Counted from the stretch's first letter, positions 26,523 to 41,594 are shown. The stretch is 64,000 nucleotides of DNA from Chamaea fasciata (GCA_029207755.1 JARCOQ010000004.1:42340305-42404304), one strand, 5' to 3'. The notes: generated by a model not told the origin, from the sequence alone. Program-made: numbers and translations.

Positions 26523-27597
26523 CACAGAGTCACAGAATTGTTTAGGTAAGAGAAGACCTTTAGGATCATCAAGCCCAACCATTAACTAGGCACTGCCAAG
26601 CCCACCACTTAACCATGTTCCTAAGCATCACATCCACATGTCTTTTAAATACCTCCAGAGCTGGTGATTCTACCACTTCCCTGGACAGCCTGTTCCAGTG
26701 CTTAACAGCCATTTTCGTGAAAGAACTTTTCATAATATCCAAATTAAGCCTCCCCTGGCAGAGTTTAGGGATATTTCCTCTTGTCCTAAGCCTTGCTACT
26801 TGCAAGAAAGAGTCTGACCCATGCCTCGCTACAGCCTCCTTTCAGGTTGTTGTAAAGAGTGATGTCCCTGTGGCTGTCATTTTCTCCAGGCTGAACATCC
26901 CCAGCTCCCCCAGCTTCTCCTCATCAGACCTCTGCAACAGACTGTAGCCCACCTTTGTTGACCTTCCCTGGACACACTTCAGCACTTCAACATCTTTCTT
27001 GTAGTGAGGGGCCCAAAACTCAACCCAGAATTTAAGGTGGCCTCACCAGTGCCCAATACAGGGTGACAATCTCTTTCTTGGTCATGCTGGCCACACCAGT
27101 TTTGATACAGGCTAGGATATCATTTGCCTTTCTGGCCACCTGGGCACACTGCTGGCTCATGTTCAGCTACTGTCAGCCAGCACCCCCAGGTCCTTTTCTG
27201 CTGGGCCACTTTCCAGCCACTCTGCCCCCAGACTGTAGCACTGCTTGGGGTTGTTGTGACCCAAGGGCAGGACCTGGAACTTCCTCTGTTGAACCTCATC
27301 ATCTTGGTTTCAGCCTATCAATCCAGCCTGTCCAGATCCCTCTACAGAGCCTTCCTACCTTCCAGCAGATCAACATTCCCACCCAAATTTGTCATCTGCA
27401 AACTGACAGAGGGTGCACTTGATCTCCACATCCAGATCATGGGTAAAGATTATAAACAGGGCTGTCCCCAACACTGAGCCCTGGGGAACAGCACTTGTGA
27501 TTGGGCCATGAACTGGATGTAACTCCAGCTACCTTCACTCTCTGGGCCTGGCTGTCCAGCTGATTTTGGGCAGCAAAGGGTGCACTTGTCCACAAAC
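26523..27597 (-). mobile_element. CR1 LINE, about 1.1 kb, minus strand
   Basis: The longest CR1 copy here. The minus strand codes remnants of the end of the reverse-transcriptase ORF, including H-W-N-R-L and V-V-E-S-P-A-L-E-V-F-K-R-H-V-D, typical of the CR1 ORF2 C-terminus, followed to the left by the 3' UTR and the ATTCTGTGACTCTGTG-type end. The upstream part carries stops and frame changes. Dead 5'-truncated copy. Confidence 0.9.
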
Positions 27598-28829
27598 AAT
27601 GTTTTCACAGTGTGTTTTCAGATGGCTTATGCAGCTGACCAAATGCCTACAACATTTGAAGAGTGCAGGCATGTTTGTGGAATACATTCTCTCATGTAGA
27701 CATTTGACAGGCCTCTGGTTCATGTATGGCTTCTCTGAACCAAACACAGTAAGCTGGTGCATTAGAAAGATCCGCTTCAAAATTCATTCCTCATCTAGTC
27801 CAAAACACAGCATACCACGATTCTCACTTTTGACTATACGGAGTGATCACAGACTGTCTTTCATAGGGGATGTAGCTTTTCTGCACTTTTCCATTCTGCC
27901 TACATGCTGCCTGCACTAGTGCGTCTGAGTGTAATGAGATTTCTCGTCAGGCGACTACAGTAAAAATTAATTTCATGGGCACAGCAGATAGGGTGGTTAC
28001 AGATTCCACCTTACTTGCCACATGAGCAGAAACACTATCATCTTGCTTAACTGATGACTGACACATATAGATCCTGTTTCCTCAAGAGGTGTAAAACATA
28101 CTTGTAGTTCCTGAGTCAAAGAGCCATCTGGACTAGTCTAGGACTTAACTTTGACATCTGACCTATGTGCCAGCATTTTGTACAACTGGGGGTTTTGCTA
28201 AAGCCCTGTCCCTGGGGGCTGCCATCAGCACTAGGGGATATGGGGCATCCGGGCAGGGTTTGAGATATTTATCCTGCAGCTATTTAGATCTGTTCATTTT
28301 AGTAAACCAAAACTAGTTCATGTGTGTAGAGGTGATCCCATTGCTAATGATGACAATATTGCACAGTCATATCCTTTAAATATCAAAGCAGGCCCAAAAG
28401 GAAACGTCTCTTATGCTTTATTCTTTGACATGTCAGTGCACTTTCAGAAGGTATGTTAGCATGAGTGTTTACTCAGAATAAGCTGAATATGTGCTTAAAT
28501 TGTCTGCCAGATTTATAAGGTACTGAGAATTTAATGTTATGATTCAGCTGCCTTCCTTGCACTGCAAACACATAGCAATGGTGCTCAACTAACTCTGGCA
28601 TTAAAATTTACTGCAAAAATATAACAAAGTTCAAAGGCTTACTGATTTGTTCCAGTAGTTGGATATAAACTTTAAAAAATCTGTATTGCTCTATAAATTC
28701 ATTAGACAGTAGTTAAGGATTCTGTCTAATAGTGGCAGAATCATTTTCCGTCTCTATATGTGTCTAATCACATAAGTCTCAATAGTAAAAATCCAGGAGG
28801 TGTAAACTTAGCATTTCAATTTCTCTTTA
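27598..28829. other. Intergenic, nothing recognised
   Basis: No gene, RNA or repeat family identified. Confidence 0.4.
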
Positions 28830-29065
28830 GAGAATCATAGAATCATAGAATGATTTTGGTTGGAAGGAACCTAAAGATCATCTAGTTCCAACTCACTTGC
28901 CATATGCAGGTACACCTTACACTAGACCGGGTCTCTCAGAGCCAATCCAACCTGGCTGTTAACTCTTCCAGGGCTGGGGCATCCACAGCTTCTCTGGGCA
29001 GCCTGCCCTAGTGCCTACCACCTCCACCACAAAGAATTTTTCCTAATATCTAACCTAAACCTTTT
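28830..29065 (-). mobile_element. CR1 LINE 3' end
   Basis: Starts with two copies of AATCATAG, the reverse complement of the CR1 terminal octamer repeat, then TTGGTTGGAAGG and further antisense CR1 3' sequence with CTGGGCAGCCTG. Confidence 0.95.
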
Positions 29066-32000
29066 AGTCTTTTAATTTGAAGTATTTTTAGATTTGGCAT
29101 GCTTGGAACAGAACATTTTTTTGATACTTCAGATACATGTTGGTCACCAGGTGAATGTATAAAAAAATAAGGAAAAAAGTGGAGCCAAGACTAATTCCAA
29201 GTTTTGAATTTGAAAGAAAACCAAGGCTGGCCAATGAGACTGTATTGTCCCGAAGCAGTTCAGTCAGGGCAGTACACTGATTCAAACCAGGATGTGCAGA
29301 AGAATGAGCAAGGAGCTGGGAAGACACAAAAAAGATCTGGCTGGGAGGCTCCTTACTTTAATACTCCTTAACACAGAGTGTATGAAGGTGTAGGTATGCT
29401 GAAGGACATTATCTAATCACAGTACTCCCAGAAGTTCCCTTTCACTCCCCCTCAATAAAAATGTTGGTGTTAGCAAGGATGGCTTCCCTGTTTATTGAAG
29501 TGTAAATATGTTTCATCCATGTACAAGATGGCAATATGAGGCAGGAAGACTGAAAGGAGTGCTTGATAGCACTGGAGATATTTAAAATCAGCAAGATGAG
29601 AAGATGAGACGGGATCTGGTTTACATTATCTTGGAAAGTTTATGCATACTGGTGATGCTGCTAAATAATTTTTGGAAGAAGATAAAACAATGTTTAAAGA
29701 GGAAATCTTGAAAAGAGGCAGAAACTTAATATGTTCAGTGAAAAGTCAATTTTACACAGAAAATCTCTTCCTGATGCTAAAAGAAGTACATGTTCTTTTT
29801 GTAGGAGTTTGATGTCATGACTATCAAATTGGAAGGACACAAAAACCAGGCAAACAGTAAACTTTGTGCCAGCTGTAAAAAGAAAGAAATCCTTGCAATA
29901 AAACTAGACAATGTGTAAAAACCTGTTATGAAGTCTTTATTTTTCTGCTTTAATTATTCATAGCTTTCTTGAAGAATTTGGAGGTATTTGCAAACTCTTT
30001 TACACCAACTGGTTACAGTGTGCTGAGAACTACAGTGAATGCACTGTGGCTTTACACAGAGACAACTTCTCCATATTAAAATTTTAAAAAGTTGCAAAAT
30101 CAAGAGAGGGTCTACAACAGGAAACCATTCTTTCCTGTTGCATCTTTCCTAGCCATGAACAATTTGTTCACCTCTTCAGTGAAGCTGATTTGAAAAAGCT
30201 GTTATCATTTCTTCCCTCAGTTTTCTTTTCTGTAGACTAAACAACCCCAATTCCTTCTATCTTTCCACATGGGTCAAGTATTAGAGCAGGCATCATCTGG
30301 ATGTATAGCTTTTATTTGAAATATTACCTTTGTCCTTACACATGAGTAGAAGCTTCAGATAAGCACACTTTGTCATTTCTTGCCTCTTTTTTTCCTGTAA
30401 GTTGTTCAAGTGACATAAGGCTGTTGTGGCAAAGATTACATAGCCTATTCAAAGAATGTGCTTAGGCTATCTTGTGTTTGTATTGCAGCGCATGGAACAT
30501 GTTGCATTTTGGAGCTAGCTGGAGAGTTATTTGTGTGTTTGTCTCTTGAAGTCACCAACATTTTAAAAGAATTATTTGCTACTGTTTGACAGCCTTCGGT
30601 TTAAGTAATAGTGTCTGTAATGAGATGTTTCATTGTTTCTTATAGGCTCTCTACAGTTTAAAATGGGTATAGAAGAGAGAACTATCGAGCATATAGAATC
30701 TGACAGTTTTTTCTAGTAGTACTAGCATTGGCAGTAATTCTAGCACTTCCCTTCAGCACTATGGCATGATATGAGCTATGATTTATTGTAGTGATATAGA
30801 AATATTTCATATCCAAATTGCTCTAGTATATCATGTTATACAGTTAAAAGAATTCTAGTACACATAATAATGCTTTATGGTTCTGTAGGCAGTTTCATTG
30901 ATGTTAACTGCTTGATAGCTGCCAGGATAAAACTTGGAGTAAGTAAGCACTGTGTCCTGTGAGACTGCTGTAACTGTGTTTTATTTTTATTTTCTCACTT
31001 TGAAATGGGTTTTTGATTCTCAAGGCTGAATCATTAAAAGTGTGCCATCCCATCCAGGACTGATCTTTGTCCAGAAAGTTTCACACTGCCATTGTCTAAC
31101 TTGTCTTGTTTATTTAATGTATCACTGGCAGAATAAAATTATAGGTTTAAAGCCAAACTTTAGTTCCATGAAGACTAAGAAATGGCCCTCTACATCTTAT
31201 ATACCAGCTGAACTATAAAATGGTTAAAAGTGTTAAAAGATCAGAGCCATTGTGACCTGGTGTCTGATTCTAAGATGCAACAGTTAAAAAAAGAACAGCT
31301 TAAGGTCTGCAAATTTTAAGTCACTGTATATGGCCCTCATGAATAATGAAGAAAGATGTTTATGGGAAGTTTTGCTTGTGTTTTTTTGTCTTTTCCTTTA
31401 TGTGACTTCATAAAGATGGAGTGTATCTTATGTGCTGTCTCTTCTATTAAACCACTTGTAAAATGGCTTAGACTGCTCCTGTCATCTGGTGCACTTATGC
31501 AAAATAAATGTGTCCTATGCTCTGGATAAGTGTCTTCCTTCTGGTGAATAGTTTTTAAGCTTTTTAAATTTTGTATCCAAACACGATTTGAAGTGTCACC
31601 CTTTCCACTCTAATGGTCGAAGCATTTATTTAGGTAATACCAGCAAATGTGTTTTCAAAATAGTGCAGCTGGAGGCAGAACCATTTTGAACCTATATGTT
31701 TACAGGATATCAGAGCTATCTGTAATTGCACATCTCATTTAGCACATAGTCATTCATTTAAATTCTGTTTTTCATAGCATCTGTGGTTGCATAAGATCCC
31801 TTAGGGCAAAACTGGAATTTTTTTTCAATAAAGCATAGCTGTGAGGAAATGTACAGTAATATTTCTTTGTTTTCAAGGCAAAGAAGCTAAAACTTAGGGG
31901 GAAAAAGTGCTAAAACTGCATTTGATCCTTCCATAAAAGCTAAAACTGCATTTGATCCTTCCATTTTCCCTTCCATAAATATTACTTCCAATTACAGTAA

Positions 32001-33889
32001 GTTGTTTATTCCAGTTCTCCAAACACTATTGCATACCCGTAAATTATGGCTGTGGTCTCTTTTCCATGGAACTACTTACACCTAAAGGTAAGTACATAGG
32101 TGTTTGTAAAGTATGTCTTTGTCAATAACTTTAAGTTCCAGTAATCAATACTTCCAGCCTGATAATGCCCAGAGGTGCGAATCAGAATATATAATCTGTG
32201 TTTCTAAGCTCTTAAGAAAAAAATAAAATTCCTTCCTCAACTATTGAAATAGCAAACTGAAAAAGTAGAATTCCATCATGTCTGTAGTGAAGAATAGGTA
32301 CAAGTTTGTTCTTTTCTTGTGACATTTTCAATTATTATTATAATTTTTCTTGGTGGTAGAGGGGAGCAAAGGTAATGTAGAGAAAGAAAGACATAGGAAG
32401 AGTGAAACAGTGAAAGCTCACTAATTGTGTTGGAGGTAAATGGCAACCCAGGAGTAACACTCAGAAGAAAACAAACATAAGCAAGCAATGCTATGGTGTG
32501 TGTATAGGTTTGACCCTCGCCCTCCAAATACCAGATGAGGTTGTAGTAATAAAAAGGGTAAATGAAACTTGAAGTGGTTCAAAAAGAAGGTGAAAATTAC
32601 AAGAGTTTTTCCTTTACAAATCATAAGGAAAGCACTGGATATTTAGAGAGATTTTGTATGAAAACTGGTAATTTTAGAAAAGACCTGAGCATCTAGGACA
32701 AGGGAGGAACCTGCCGCCAGGATGGTTTTAAATGGAAAGAAAATATTTTGGTGGTTTGTTTAAAGAGGAGCGAAAGGTGAGGATACATGATATTTCTCTC
32801 TCCAGTTCACTGTGGAGCCTGCTGTGCTGACAGAAGTACAAAGCTAGCCTCATTAGTAGAGGAAAGATGGGTTAGAAGATACAGGGGAAAAAAAATGTGT
32901 AATTTCAGTGTCCCTGAAGTTCTGCATTGTTATTACCATGTTAAAAGTAGTGTCTGATCAAGGACCTCATCTGTTTAGTTTCTTTCTAATTTTCTATTCA
33001 GTAAGATGCAGTGTTTCTGAAAAGATGTATTAATTTTCTGACAGATTACACTACATAAAAAAAGATATCTTAATCTACCTTAAGAAAGATTCGTGTCTAG
33101 TTCTTCACTTCTATATTTACTTTAACTTTTGTTAAGATTTTATTCTTATGCATATACAGGTAACTGCTACACTTGACTCAGGCACCACCCTATTTATTGC
33201 ATGTTTCAGGTCTTTCAGAAAATATACACTGAAGTAAACGAAGTATTTTATTACAGCTGTAATATTATTCTTGGAGATCTTGCCAATCAGAATTCAAATT
33301 TCTGAGAAATACCTACCTTGATCTATATGAAATAATTTTGTATATATTTTTGTGCATTAAACCTGTGCAACAGCTAGAGGAACTCTGCCAAGATTGTGTA
33401 AGGATCGAGGAAAGGACAACAGTCCTGTGTACAAGGTGGGCATTTAGTGGTCAGCTGTTAGTAAATATATATTTTTGATGTTTTTACTTAGTATCTTTGT
33501 TTTGAACAATGATGCAGTCAGTCACAGGTAAAATTCTCTACACTGATGATCATTAACAATTCCCATGTCACAGTATCTAGGAAAATGTAATGATTTCTCA
33601 CACTTGAAATAAAAAGTGATATTCTGATGAGCATGATATAACTCTGAATGTATTGACATTTTTGTGGTGTTTGTTGTGCATGTTCAAATAAACACCATTG
33701 AAACTATTCTTCTCTTAACATTGTCTATACTAAGTTGATTGTCTCTTTTCTAAGTGATCTTTTCAATAAAAATGCTACTCTCAAGTGCTTTGTAAATTCT
33801 ACATTTTCTGCCCAGTAACTCATCGTTGTAGTGCTTCTAATGAATGGAAGTGTGTGTTATTTTCAAGAAACGAATTGTAGGTAATTTGG
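29066..33889. other. Intergenic, AT-rich, nothing recognised
   Basis: No supported coding region. The stretch 29560-29900 may be an old LINE remnant. A 30-bp tandem duplication lies at 31909-31968. Confidence 0.4.
31909..31968. repeat. 30-bp tandem duplication
   Basis: The 26-bp string starting GCTAAAACTGC at 31909 recurs exactly 30 bp later at 31939. Confidence 0.9.
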
Positions 33890-34400
33890 AAATAATCCTG
33901 ACTCGCAGTTTTGGAGAGCTGCACTGTTGGCAGCAGGACCTCTTTGTGGTGGGCTGGCCTTGGCTGCATACGAGTTGCCCACCAAGTTGTTTTATCACTG
34001 CCCTCAGCAGGATGGGGGGGAAGAAAATAAGATGGACAAAACAGCAATGAGTTAAGAAGAAGGAAGTTTAAAAAAACAAAACCAGAAACAAAATCAAAAA
34101 CAAAACCAAAAGAAGCAAAAGTTGTGCATGGAAGCAAAGCAAAGGAAAATATTTACTGTCTACTTCCCATCTGCAGGTGATAGCCAGCCATTCCCAGGAA
34201 TTAGGGCCTCAGTACACCTACCAGCTGCTGGGGTGAGGGAGGAGGCTGTATGTTGGGGAGACAGTGCTGGTGCTGTGCCAGGGCTGCTCAGCAGCAGCCA
34301 AAGCATGACCAGCACCTCTCCAGCCATCAGCTCACAGCAAAGCAAGGTGGGAGCTGCTGTGGGGAAAAGAACCCGTCCCAGCCACACGCAGTACACTTCC
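33890..34400 (-). mobile_element. Degraded LTR remnant, minus orientation
   Basis: Plus strand reads GGGCTGGCCTTGGCTG, then GCCCACCAAG and CCCTCAGCAGGATGGGG, then AGCAAAGCAAAGG, CTACTTCCCAT and CATTCCCAGGA. In order these are the reverse complement of landmarks of the common avian ERV-L LTR type also seen at 61914-62470 or a close relative. An AAAAC-rich tract interrupts it at 34068-34120. Ends not defined. Confidence 0.45.
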
Positions 34401-34999
34401 ATATTCACAGTTCTGGTGTTCAGAGATGTACAAAGGATCTCAGCATTGAATTCCAACTATCAAAAGAGGAACTGGGAAGTCTGACATGAAAAGCTGGGGA
34501 TTTTAAACACTTTATTCACTTTTGGGAAAGGAGCTTTCAGTCATGGTGGAACTTTTCAGTACTGCTTTTAGATTTTACAGTTCAGCTAGTGAAAAAGACT
34601 AGTGTTTTAGTGATTCTTTATAAAAATGTCATCAACCTCCTAGGCCCTGAAGATTGCACAAAGCATTTTAAAACAACAATTTCTTACGAAATACATAGAT
34701 TATGCATAATGTATGGAAATGCACTTGTCTGGAATGAAAATTTGCTTGTACAGCTGCCACTTCTCAATATTTAATTAATCAGAAACTGATGCTGATGGCA
34801 AGTTTCCATTTGTGTTCTCTGTATTTCTGTGAACCAAGACTGCTAAGCCTTAAATGTCAGTAGTTTTTCTTAGTGTATTTTGATTAAATATTTTACTGAT
34901 TTTTGGTTTTGTCACCCATTGATATAAAGAACTGTAAGAAAAAAGTAGGAACAGTTTGGGAAATTTCAACTGGTCTGAGCAAACAGAACAGGTCTCTGA

Positions 35000-35102
35000 G
35001 CAACCTGGTCTAGTCTAAGATGTCTCTGCTCATGGCAGGCATGTGGTCTAGCTGACCTTGGAAGGCCCCTTCCAACCCAAACTATTCTATGATTCTATGA
35101 AA
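35000..35102 (+). mobile_element. CR1 LINE 3' end, short
   Basis: About 100 bp ending CCTTCCAACCCAAACTATTC then two TATGATTC-type octamers, the diagnostic CR1 3' terminus. Confidence 0.95.
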
Positions 35103-38100
35103 AATGATCAAATTTGTGACTGCAAGCAAAGGAACCTGGGATAAATAGCTTAAAAATCAGACATGTTAATAGTATCTCACTGGGCAATGCTCTCAGAAAT
35201 ATAACCTCACATTGTATTTCTTATGCTAAAACACTTAGTGTAAGTATTAACACCATTGAAAACATTGCTTTTCTTTCAGATTTTATTGCTTATCCTTTGC
35301 TGGATGCTGTATTTTCTCTGTGTCTGGAAACATATGCTAATATTATAATGCTTTGGATGGCATATCCCACAGTTTGGTTGACAAACTAATGGTTTGGATG
35401 ATGAAACAGATTGGAGAGTCCCCCGTTTTTAATCCATTAAGTTCTATATAATCTTCATTAGAAGCCCTGAAGACTTGCTTTGATTACTGGTTTTTATTTC
35501 AAAATAGACTTGGTAGATTTAAATGTAATCCCACAAAAGCTACCTGGAAGCTGACTTACTTTTATGTCAGTTTTTACATATCTTTAAATACAGCCCTGGT
35601 TTCTAGCAGAAGCAGCATCAGAGTAGAAACAAAGCAGATGTTTCTCTGATTGTATCTAAGGATATGTCAATGGTATTCTTAGAAACAGAGAAATTTTGGC
35701 TTGGCAAACTAGTGGTGGCATTTTTGTTCTCATTAAAACATCAGATTGATAAAGTCCATGTACTGTTTTGTTCCAAAATGTTCAGGCTTCTTTAAACATT
35801 AGCATTCGTTTGATTTCATTGGCATTGCAGGCTTCTAGGAAACTCACTTTTTTACAGATGTCTTCCTTCGTGTCTTTCCTTCCATCAATCTGACAAGTGA
35901 GGAAAAAAGTCAGCCCTAAGACTGCCAGTTGTAGCTGCTGCTGAAGACGCAGGATTACAATAAATACTTAAAATTCATTTCCAGGAAAGCTTTTTCCTCT
36001 TTGGGGCTCTGTCTCTCTCCCCATTTACAGGAAGGCCAGGACTATTTTAGACTCAGCAGTGTTCTGCGTCAAAATTCTCTAACTTCAGACAACATAGTCA
36101 GGGAAGTGACAGTTTTATATGTATCTCTTTGTAGAAGACCTCAGTAGTATTGTAAATCCAGAGTATATTCACAACTGTTGTGCTTATACACTGCTGTAAA
36201 ACCAGATGGATATATCGTGTGACGTGCAAACTACTGTTTTCACACTTAGGACACCAATCTGTAAATTTGAACCAGTAAATCTTCCTAAACATGAAGACAA
36301 AGTTGGTACTTGTTTCATAAACACATTGGCTATGTATATTATAGCTAATGCAGCAAATGTTCCCCTAAAGGATAAACAATGTCATCCACAGCTAAAGTGT
36401 TGTCTTTTAATGGTGTGGTTCATAAATTACAGTGTCATTAAAAAATTAAATTCAAACTATTTACAAAAGCAAAATAAGTTAACTGCAAAAATGTGTGAAA
36501 TGTAAAGTAACTTGGATCTTTATTCTGCCTCTTTAGCATCAGTGTAGACTCAGTTCTAAAAAAGTGGTGCTTGCATCTGTCAGAGCAGGATATTCCAGAG
36601 CACAGAAACAGCGCACTGGTGAAGCATTCCAGCAGGAGTGTCCGTGTTGGCTGACCTTCTCTTCTCTCTGTCTTCTGTCTGTGATGCTTCCCCATTAATT
36701 GCATTTTCTGTCTGAGTAGGATTTTTACATTTGCTGGTGTAAGATTTATATATTTGGCAGCCTTTAAGGACCAACTTGGCTAAGGATGTTTTTCTAGTGA
36801 GGCTAAGAGTGTCCACATGCGGTCTTTTCTGCCAGAGTGGTAGATGAGATATTACACAGCTATGATCTGATTAAATGAAGCTTATCCATAGTTGTGTCTG
36901 TCTTACCAGTTCAAAGGTAGAGGTGTGATTCATGCTTCTCCCTTCAGACCTAGAATAGGACTGTGTGACTACAGATACTATCACAAGCTGTATTTTAGCC
37001 ATGAATTGAATAAGAAAAACTGTAAGGTGTCCCAGGCCTGATCTCTGGAGGAAAATAAGATGACCATGGATTTCAGATCAAATAATTAGAAATAATTATT
37101 CTGTGAAAGCTGGAACAGGAGCAGACCATCTCTGAAGAACAGCTAAGACAGGCACAAGTTCACACTGTGGCAAACTGGGATAAGTATGAAGTTAGGACTT
37201 CGCATTCCCTTTCCTTCCTTCTCCTCTTTTCCCACTGACATTTTCAGAGATTTACAAAACAGTTTAGCTCATCTGTCCACCTCATTTCTACATCCACAAC
37301 AGTGGCTCAGTTGCCGATTCCATCTGTATTTTTCAAAAGTTGGGAGAGAAAATGAAGCCACTGAAGCCACTTCCAGCAGTACAATGACAACTGTGTCTCC
37401 ATCTTCCAGTGGATGCTATTTCCTCCTCTATTAAGATATCAGGATCCTGACAAGAAAGTTGTTGTGCAGTTTGCTCATTCTGAATCACAGTAAGGGCAAA
37501 ACTGTGCTGTGGGATGATGCTTTAACTACCTGCCTGAGATACTGTTTGCAGTAGTATACAGAGCTCTGTGTCACTCAGTGAAAGCTCAGCATCCTGTCTG
37601 AAATTGGATAAGCAGATAGTGTCGCTATCTACGATGCTTTATTTAACATTTATCTTGGCTGGAAACTGTGTCTCTCCCCACTGGGCAAAGTACCTGATAA
37701 AGAAAACAGTGAATTTTGCTGAGATCTTGGACAACCTCAGCTACTTCAGTTGAAGCTCACTGCCTGAGGCTTTGAGGAGACCATCAGTCACTGAGCTCCT
37801 ATCCAGTTTTGCATCTACTTTTTCAGCAAAATCATCTTCAAAGTCATGTATTGTCTGAGAGAGTGGAATGAGGAAGAAAGCAGTTTTCCTTCCCTAAATT
37901 CTTGCTTCTATTGCCTGATAATACTGCATTTATGTGTCTACCTAGCAGTAATGTCAGCAAAACAAATAAATTTAATAGAAAGTATATTTTCAAAGGGTCT
38001 TCACTAACATTTAGAGTTGCAGAAGCTAAAGTGATGCCTTGTGAGGGAAAGCAGGGGGAAGCAACAAAATAAACCAAGTTTTTTGGCATGAGCAATCCTG

Positions 38101-41100
38101 GCTGCTAGGAGTAATATGACTTGCTGTCACTAATATTATGCAGGGAATGGTTATAAGACTGAGCACATGCTCAGTATTCTGAGAAAAGAGTTTAATTCAG
38201 TTAAATTACTTCCTTGATTCTAAAATTGTTGTCTACTAACCAATTGCAAATTATTTGCATTTTGCATTCTGAAAAGCAGATGTTGGGAAGGCATTGTACT
38301 TCAGACTAATAGAATTGTTTGTTTTTAGAACTCCGGGCTTCCCAAAGAAGTGTTTTTCAAAGTAGTCATGGATAGGGAAAAAGATGTCTCTTACAGAAGC
38401 AGCTACAGGACCCTTCTCAGGAAAAATTATTATAGATAGCTACAGTTCATTAATTATTTGCTGTTGTATTAGGAACATTATCTCTACAAACTTTAAGGAG
38501 CACCAGACCTTAGTTGTTGAGAGCTGCCACTCCTGGAGCAGCAGAAATTATAATAATCCATGTAAGTGGACTCTTAGACTGAGAAGCAGGAAAAAGACTT
38601 TGCACACTGTCACACCCATCTCTGACCCAGACTCAATTACTTAGAAAACCTCAGAAGTTGCAGTGGCAGTTCCATTTCTCTCATTAAAAAAATTGGTAGT
38701 TGAAAAAAGAGTTTCCTATTTTGAGGATTTGCTTTTCAAAACAGACTCAGAATTTTATATATCAGCCTAGAAAGTGCTGCAAAAAATTCTGAAAGAAATT
38801 GTCTAAAAAATGTAACCAGGAGATACCCGCGGGAATGGTGTGAGTGAGCTAACAGAAGTCGTGAATGCCTGGCTTGACTTCAGGTGTCATCGAAGCTGCC
38901 TTCATATAAAGCTGACTTCAGAAGGCCTCAACTTAGGAATAAAAGTCTGGTGTCAAGAACTGCATCTGTGACCTAGTTCAGACTAGTATCACCACAACAC
39001 CAGTATACATCAAATCTTGGGTGCTTAGACTCTTCACATTTTTATCCCCATGTCATTATCAGTGCAATAATGCAATAAGTTCAATAGGACTTGGAGAACA
39101 GACTCACTCTTGTTTATCTTGGAAATAAGGCATAAATGTGAAGAGAAGATGCAATGAAAATTCAAGTTATTAATGTTTATTTTGTGTGCCTTTTTCCCCC
39201 TAAGTATTACCAACAGCACAAAAAGAAGGATGGACAGAAGTAATAAGAACAAGACAAAACTACACTAAGGAATACTTATTTTCAGCTCTGCCTTCTATTT
39301 CCATTTTACTTGAATGCAAAAGAAGTGTGCTTTAAAAGTTTCCCATTGACTACACTTAGCCCTAGTGGGTACTAACACTGACTCTGAAAGGAGTAAGGAT
39401 CAGAAATGATAGCATAAAATGCAGACTTTGGTAAAATTCTAGTTAATAGAATACATCTGTGGTGTTTTGTTTTAGGAAAAACAGGTTCATACTGTTTCAG
39501 AGATGAATATGCTCAAGAATTGCTGGTATGGATCATGGAAGCATAAGCTTTTTTGGGGAATGTTGTTAGAAATTGATTAATTGCATTATGTTAAGTTTTA
39601 TTTATTCCATTTTCCTACCTTGGTTCAACCACATAGGAAACAGAAGTAGCGCAACTGGATTTGGAGAAAAATAGAGAGATATTGGGAGAAGTCACTTAGA
39701 TTAGAGTGGAACACTCTTTTGATACTAAAGGATTTTTTTCTGCAGAAGGACTGAAGTAGGTGTTTCAGAAGTTTCCAGTCAAGAGACACCTAAAACCTAA
39801 TGACAGAGCTATCTTCCTCTTCTTTCATAGTGGCAAAACAGGAGTCTGAGAGATGAGTATTGTAGATAAATTTCTGCTGCTTTTACTGACCCCTTTTTTC
39901 CTTCTTAAGTGTAATGTCTAGTGGGCAAGAACCATGATTATTCAACAAGAGGACAGTTCTCAAAAGTTTTCCTGACTTCACCAGCCCAGCAGGTGACTTT
40001 AGCATAGCTGCAAGGCTATGAAGCTATCATTATGACATTACATCCTAAGGTCATCAAAGGAGAGTTTCCTACTGAGTTCCAGAGAAAGGGAAAGGGGCAT
40101 TGCAAGATCAAGACTTTTTGTGTTTACTCCTAATTACTCAGAATTTTTCAACAGATGATCTCTTCAGTAATTAGGATTGGAGAGGAAAAGGTGACAAGTC
40201 TGAGTGACTCACTCATTAATGATAATACTAGCCTCCCATTTTGCATTGTGTGTCTGCATGTTGCTGTAGGTTATTGAGGGATAGGCAATGAATAACATTG
40301 GTGAGATTATCCTTTTTCCACATAGCTGCAGCTATACATTATTTTTTGTAGTTTCATAGTCTACTCTTCTTAATCTGTTATTTCTCCAAGGTATTTTCCC
40401 TGCTCATTGGAAAGGGAACTAATATGTGTGGAAAAATCCAAGGTGGTGCAGGAACTAACACAGAGCCCATAATGTGGAACTGTCAGTAATAAACCTCTCT
40501 GGGGGAGGCAGGGTCTCTGATGTGGTATAAAAAGCCAGACTTCTGGGACTGCTTATGGGTGCAACAGGGCAAGTTGGAATCAGAAACCACATTGATCACA
40601 CATTTGTTTTTAAGATGCCCTTTTGTGTTTTACCTAATTTGACTCAGCTGTAGGCTATTGCCAATAGTGATCCCATTCCTTCTTCTCCCTTCCTATGCTT
40701 CACAAGTGACAGACTGTATCTGGTCCTTTATGTCATATGAGATGCTATTAATACAGCTATGCAGCAGGTCATGTAAACCTGCTGATCTGATAGCGAATGG
40801 TCTTAGTAGATCATTAATTTGATCTACATTTGGATCAGTGAACCAGCACGCCTCACTCCTAAGCTTCATTATTAATAGATCCAGTTTTACATTAGTGAAA
40901 AAAAGAGAGTAAAAAGTGGTTTATTATGTAAGATTATACAGGACCTGTAGATGTACCCTGAAAAATAGCAGGACAGACTCAGTTCTAGGATCTCATAGTC
41001 TATTGGACCTTTCTGTACCCGTTTTCTTTCCACTTAACAGATACATAAATGCTTTTGGTTTTTTTTTTCCTTCCAAAGCATTGCAAAAACAACTGACTAA

Positions 41101-41594
41101 TTCAGCAGCATAGTTCCATTCAGGATTTGTTGTACATTCTGGTGTTGACTTGTCCATTGGCTGTTGCCATTTACCTTTTGTCTGCTTCTGTACTGCTTTT
41201 GGCCACTTGTTAGGCCTGCAGAACGGGACTTACTGCAGCGGTCTTTCATTCCTCTTTCTCACACATATGAGCACTGAAACTCTAACAAAAGATTAACTTA
41301 TACAGATGATTAATGATGCTGTTTGGTTTGGATTGATCAGAATATTCAGGTGGTTGAGCTAAGGCATGCAGCTGCGCTCACACGTACAATCCTTGATAAC
41401 AGGTTTCTTGCTGCTCTCGCTTTTCCCTCAAAACTCTTCTCTGTTGCATTGCTTAAAGTTACATTATCCATTTCTATTAATTAACACACCAAATCAGGAA
41501 AACCAGTTACTATTTGGAATAATTTTGTTTTTAAAACTGATTGCACCTCCATTGAGGACTCCTCAGTAAAAGAGACACAAGCATACTAGAGATA
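35103..41594. other. Intergenic, nothing recognised
   Basis: 6.5 kb of AT-rich sequence without a supported gene. In human the next gene beyond PPIC is PRDM6; no PRDM6 exon was recognised here or further right. Confidence 0.4.

Noticed and set aside
26241..26549. 102-codon plus-strand frame
   Set aside because: No family resemblance, and its right end runs into the CR1 copy.
33820..34484. Overlapping frames on both strands of about 100-120 codons
   Set aside because: They coincide with the degraded LTR remnant and a CAAA-rich tract.
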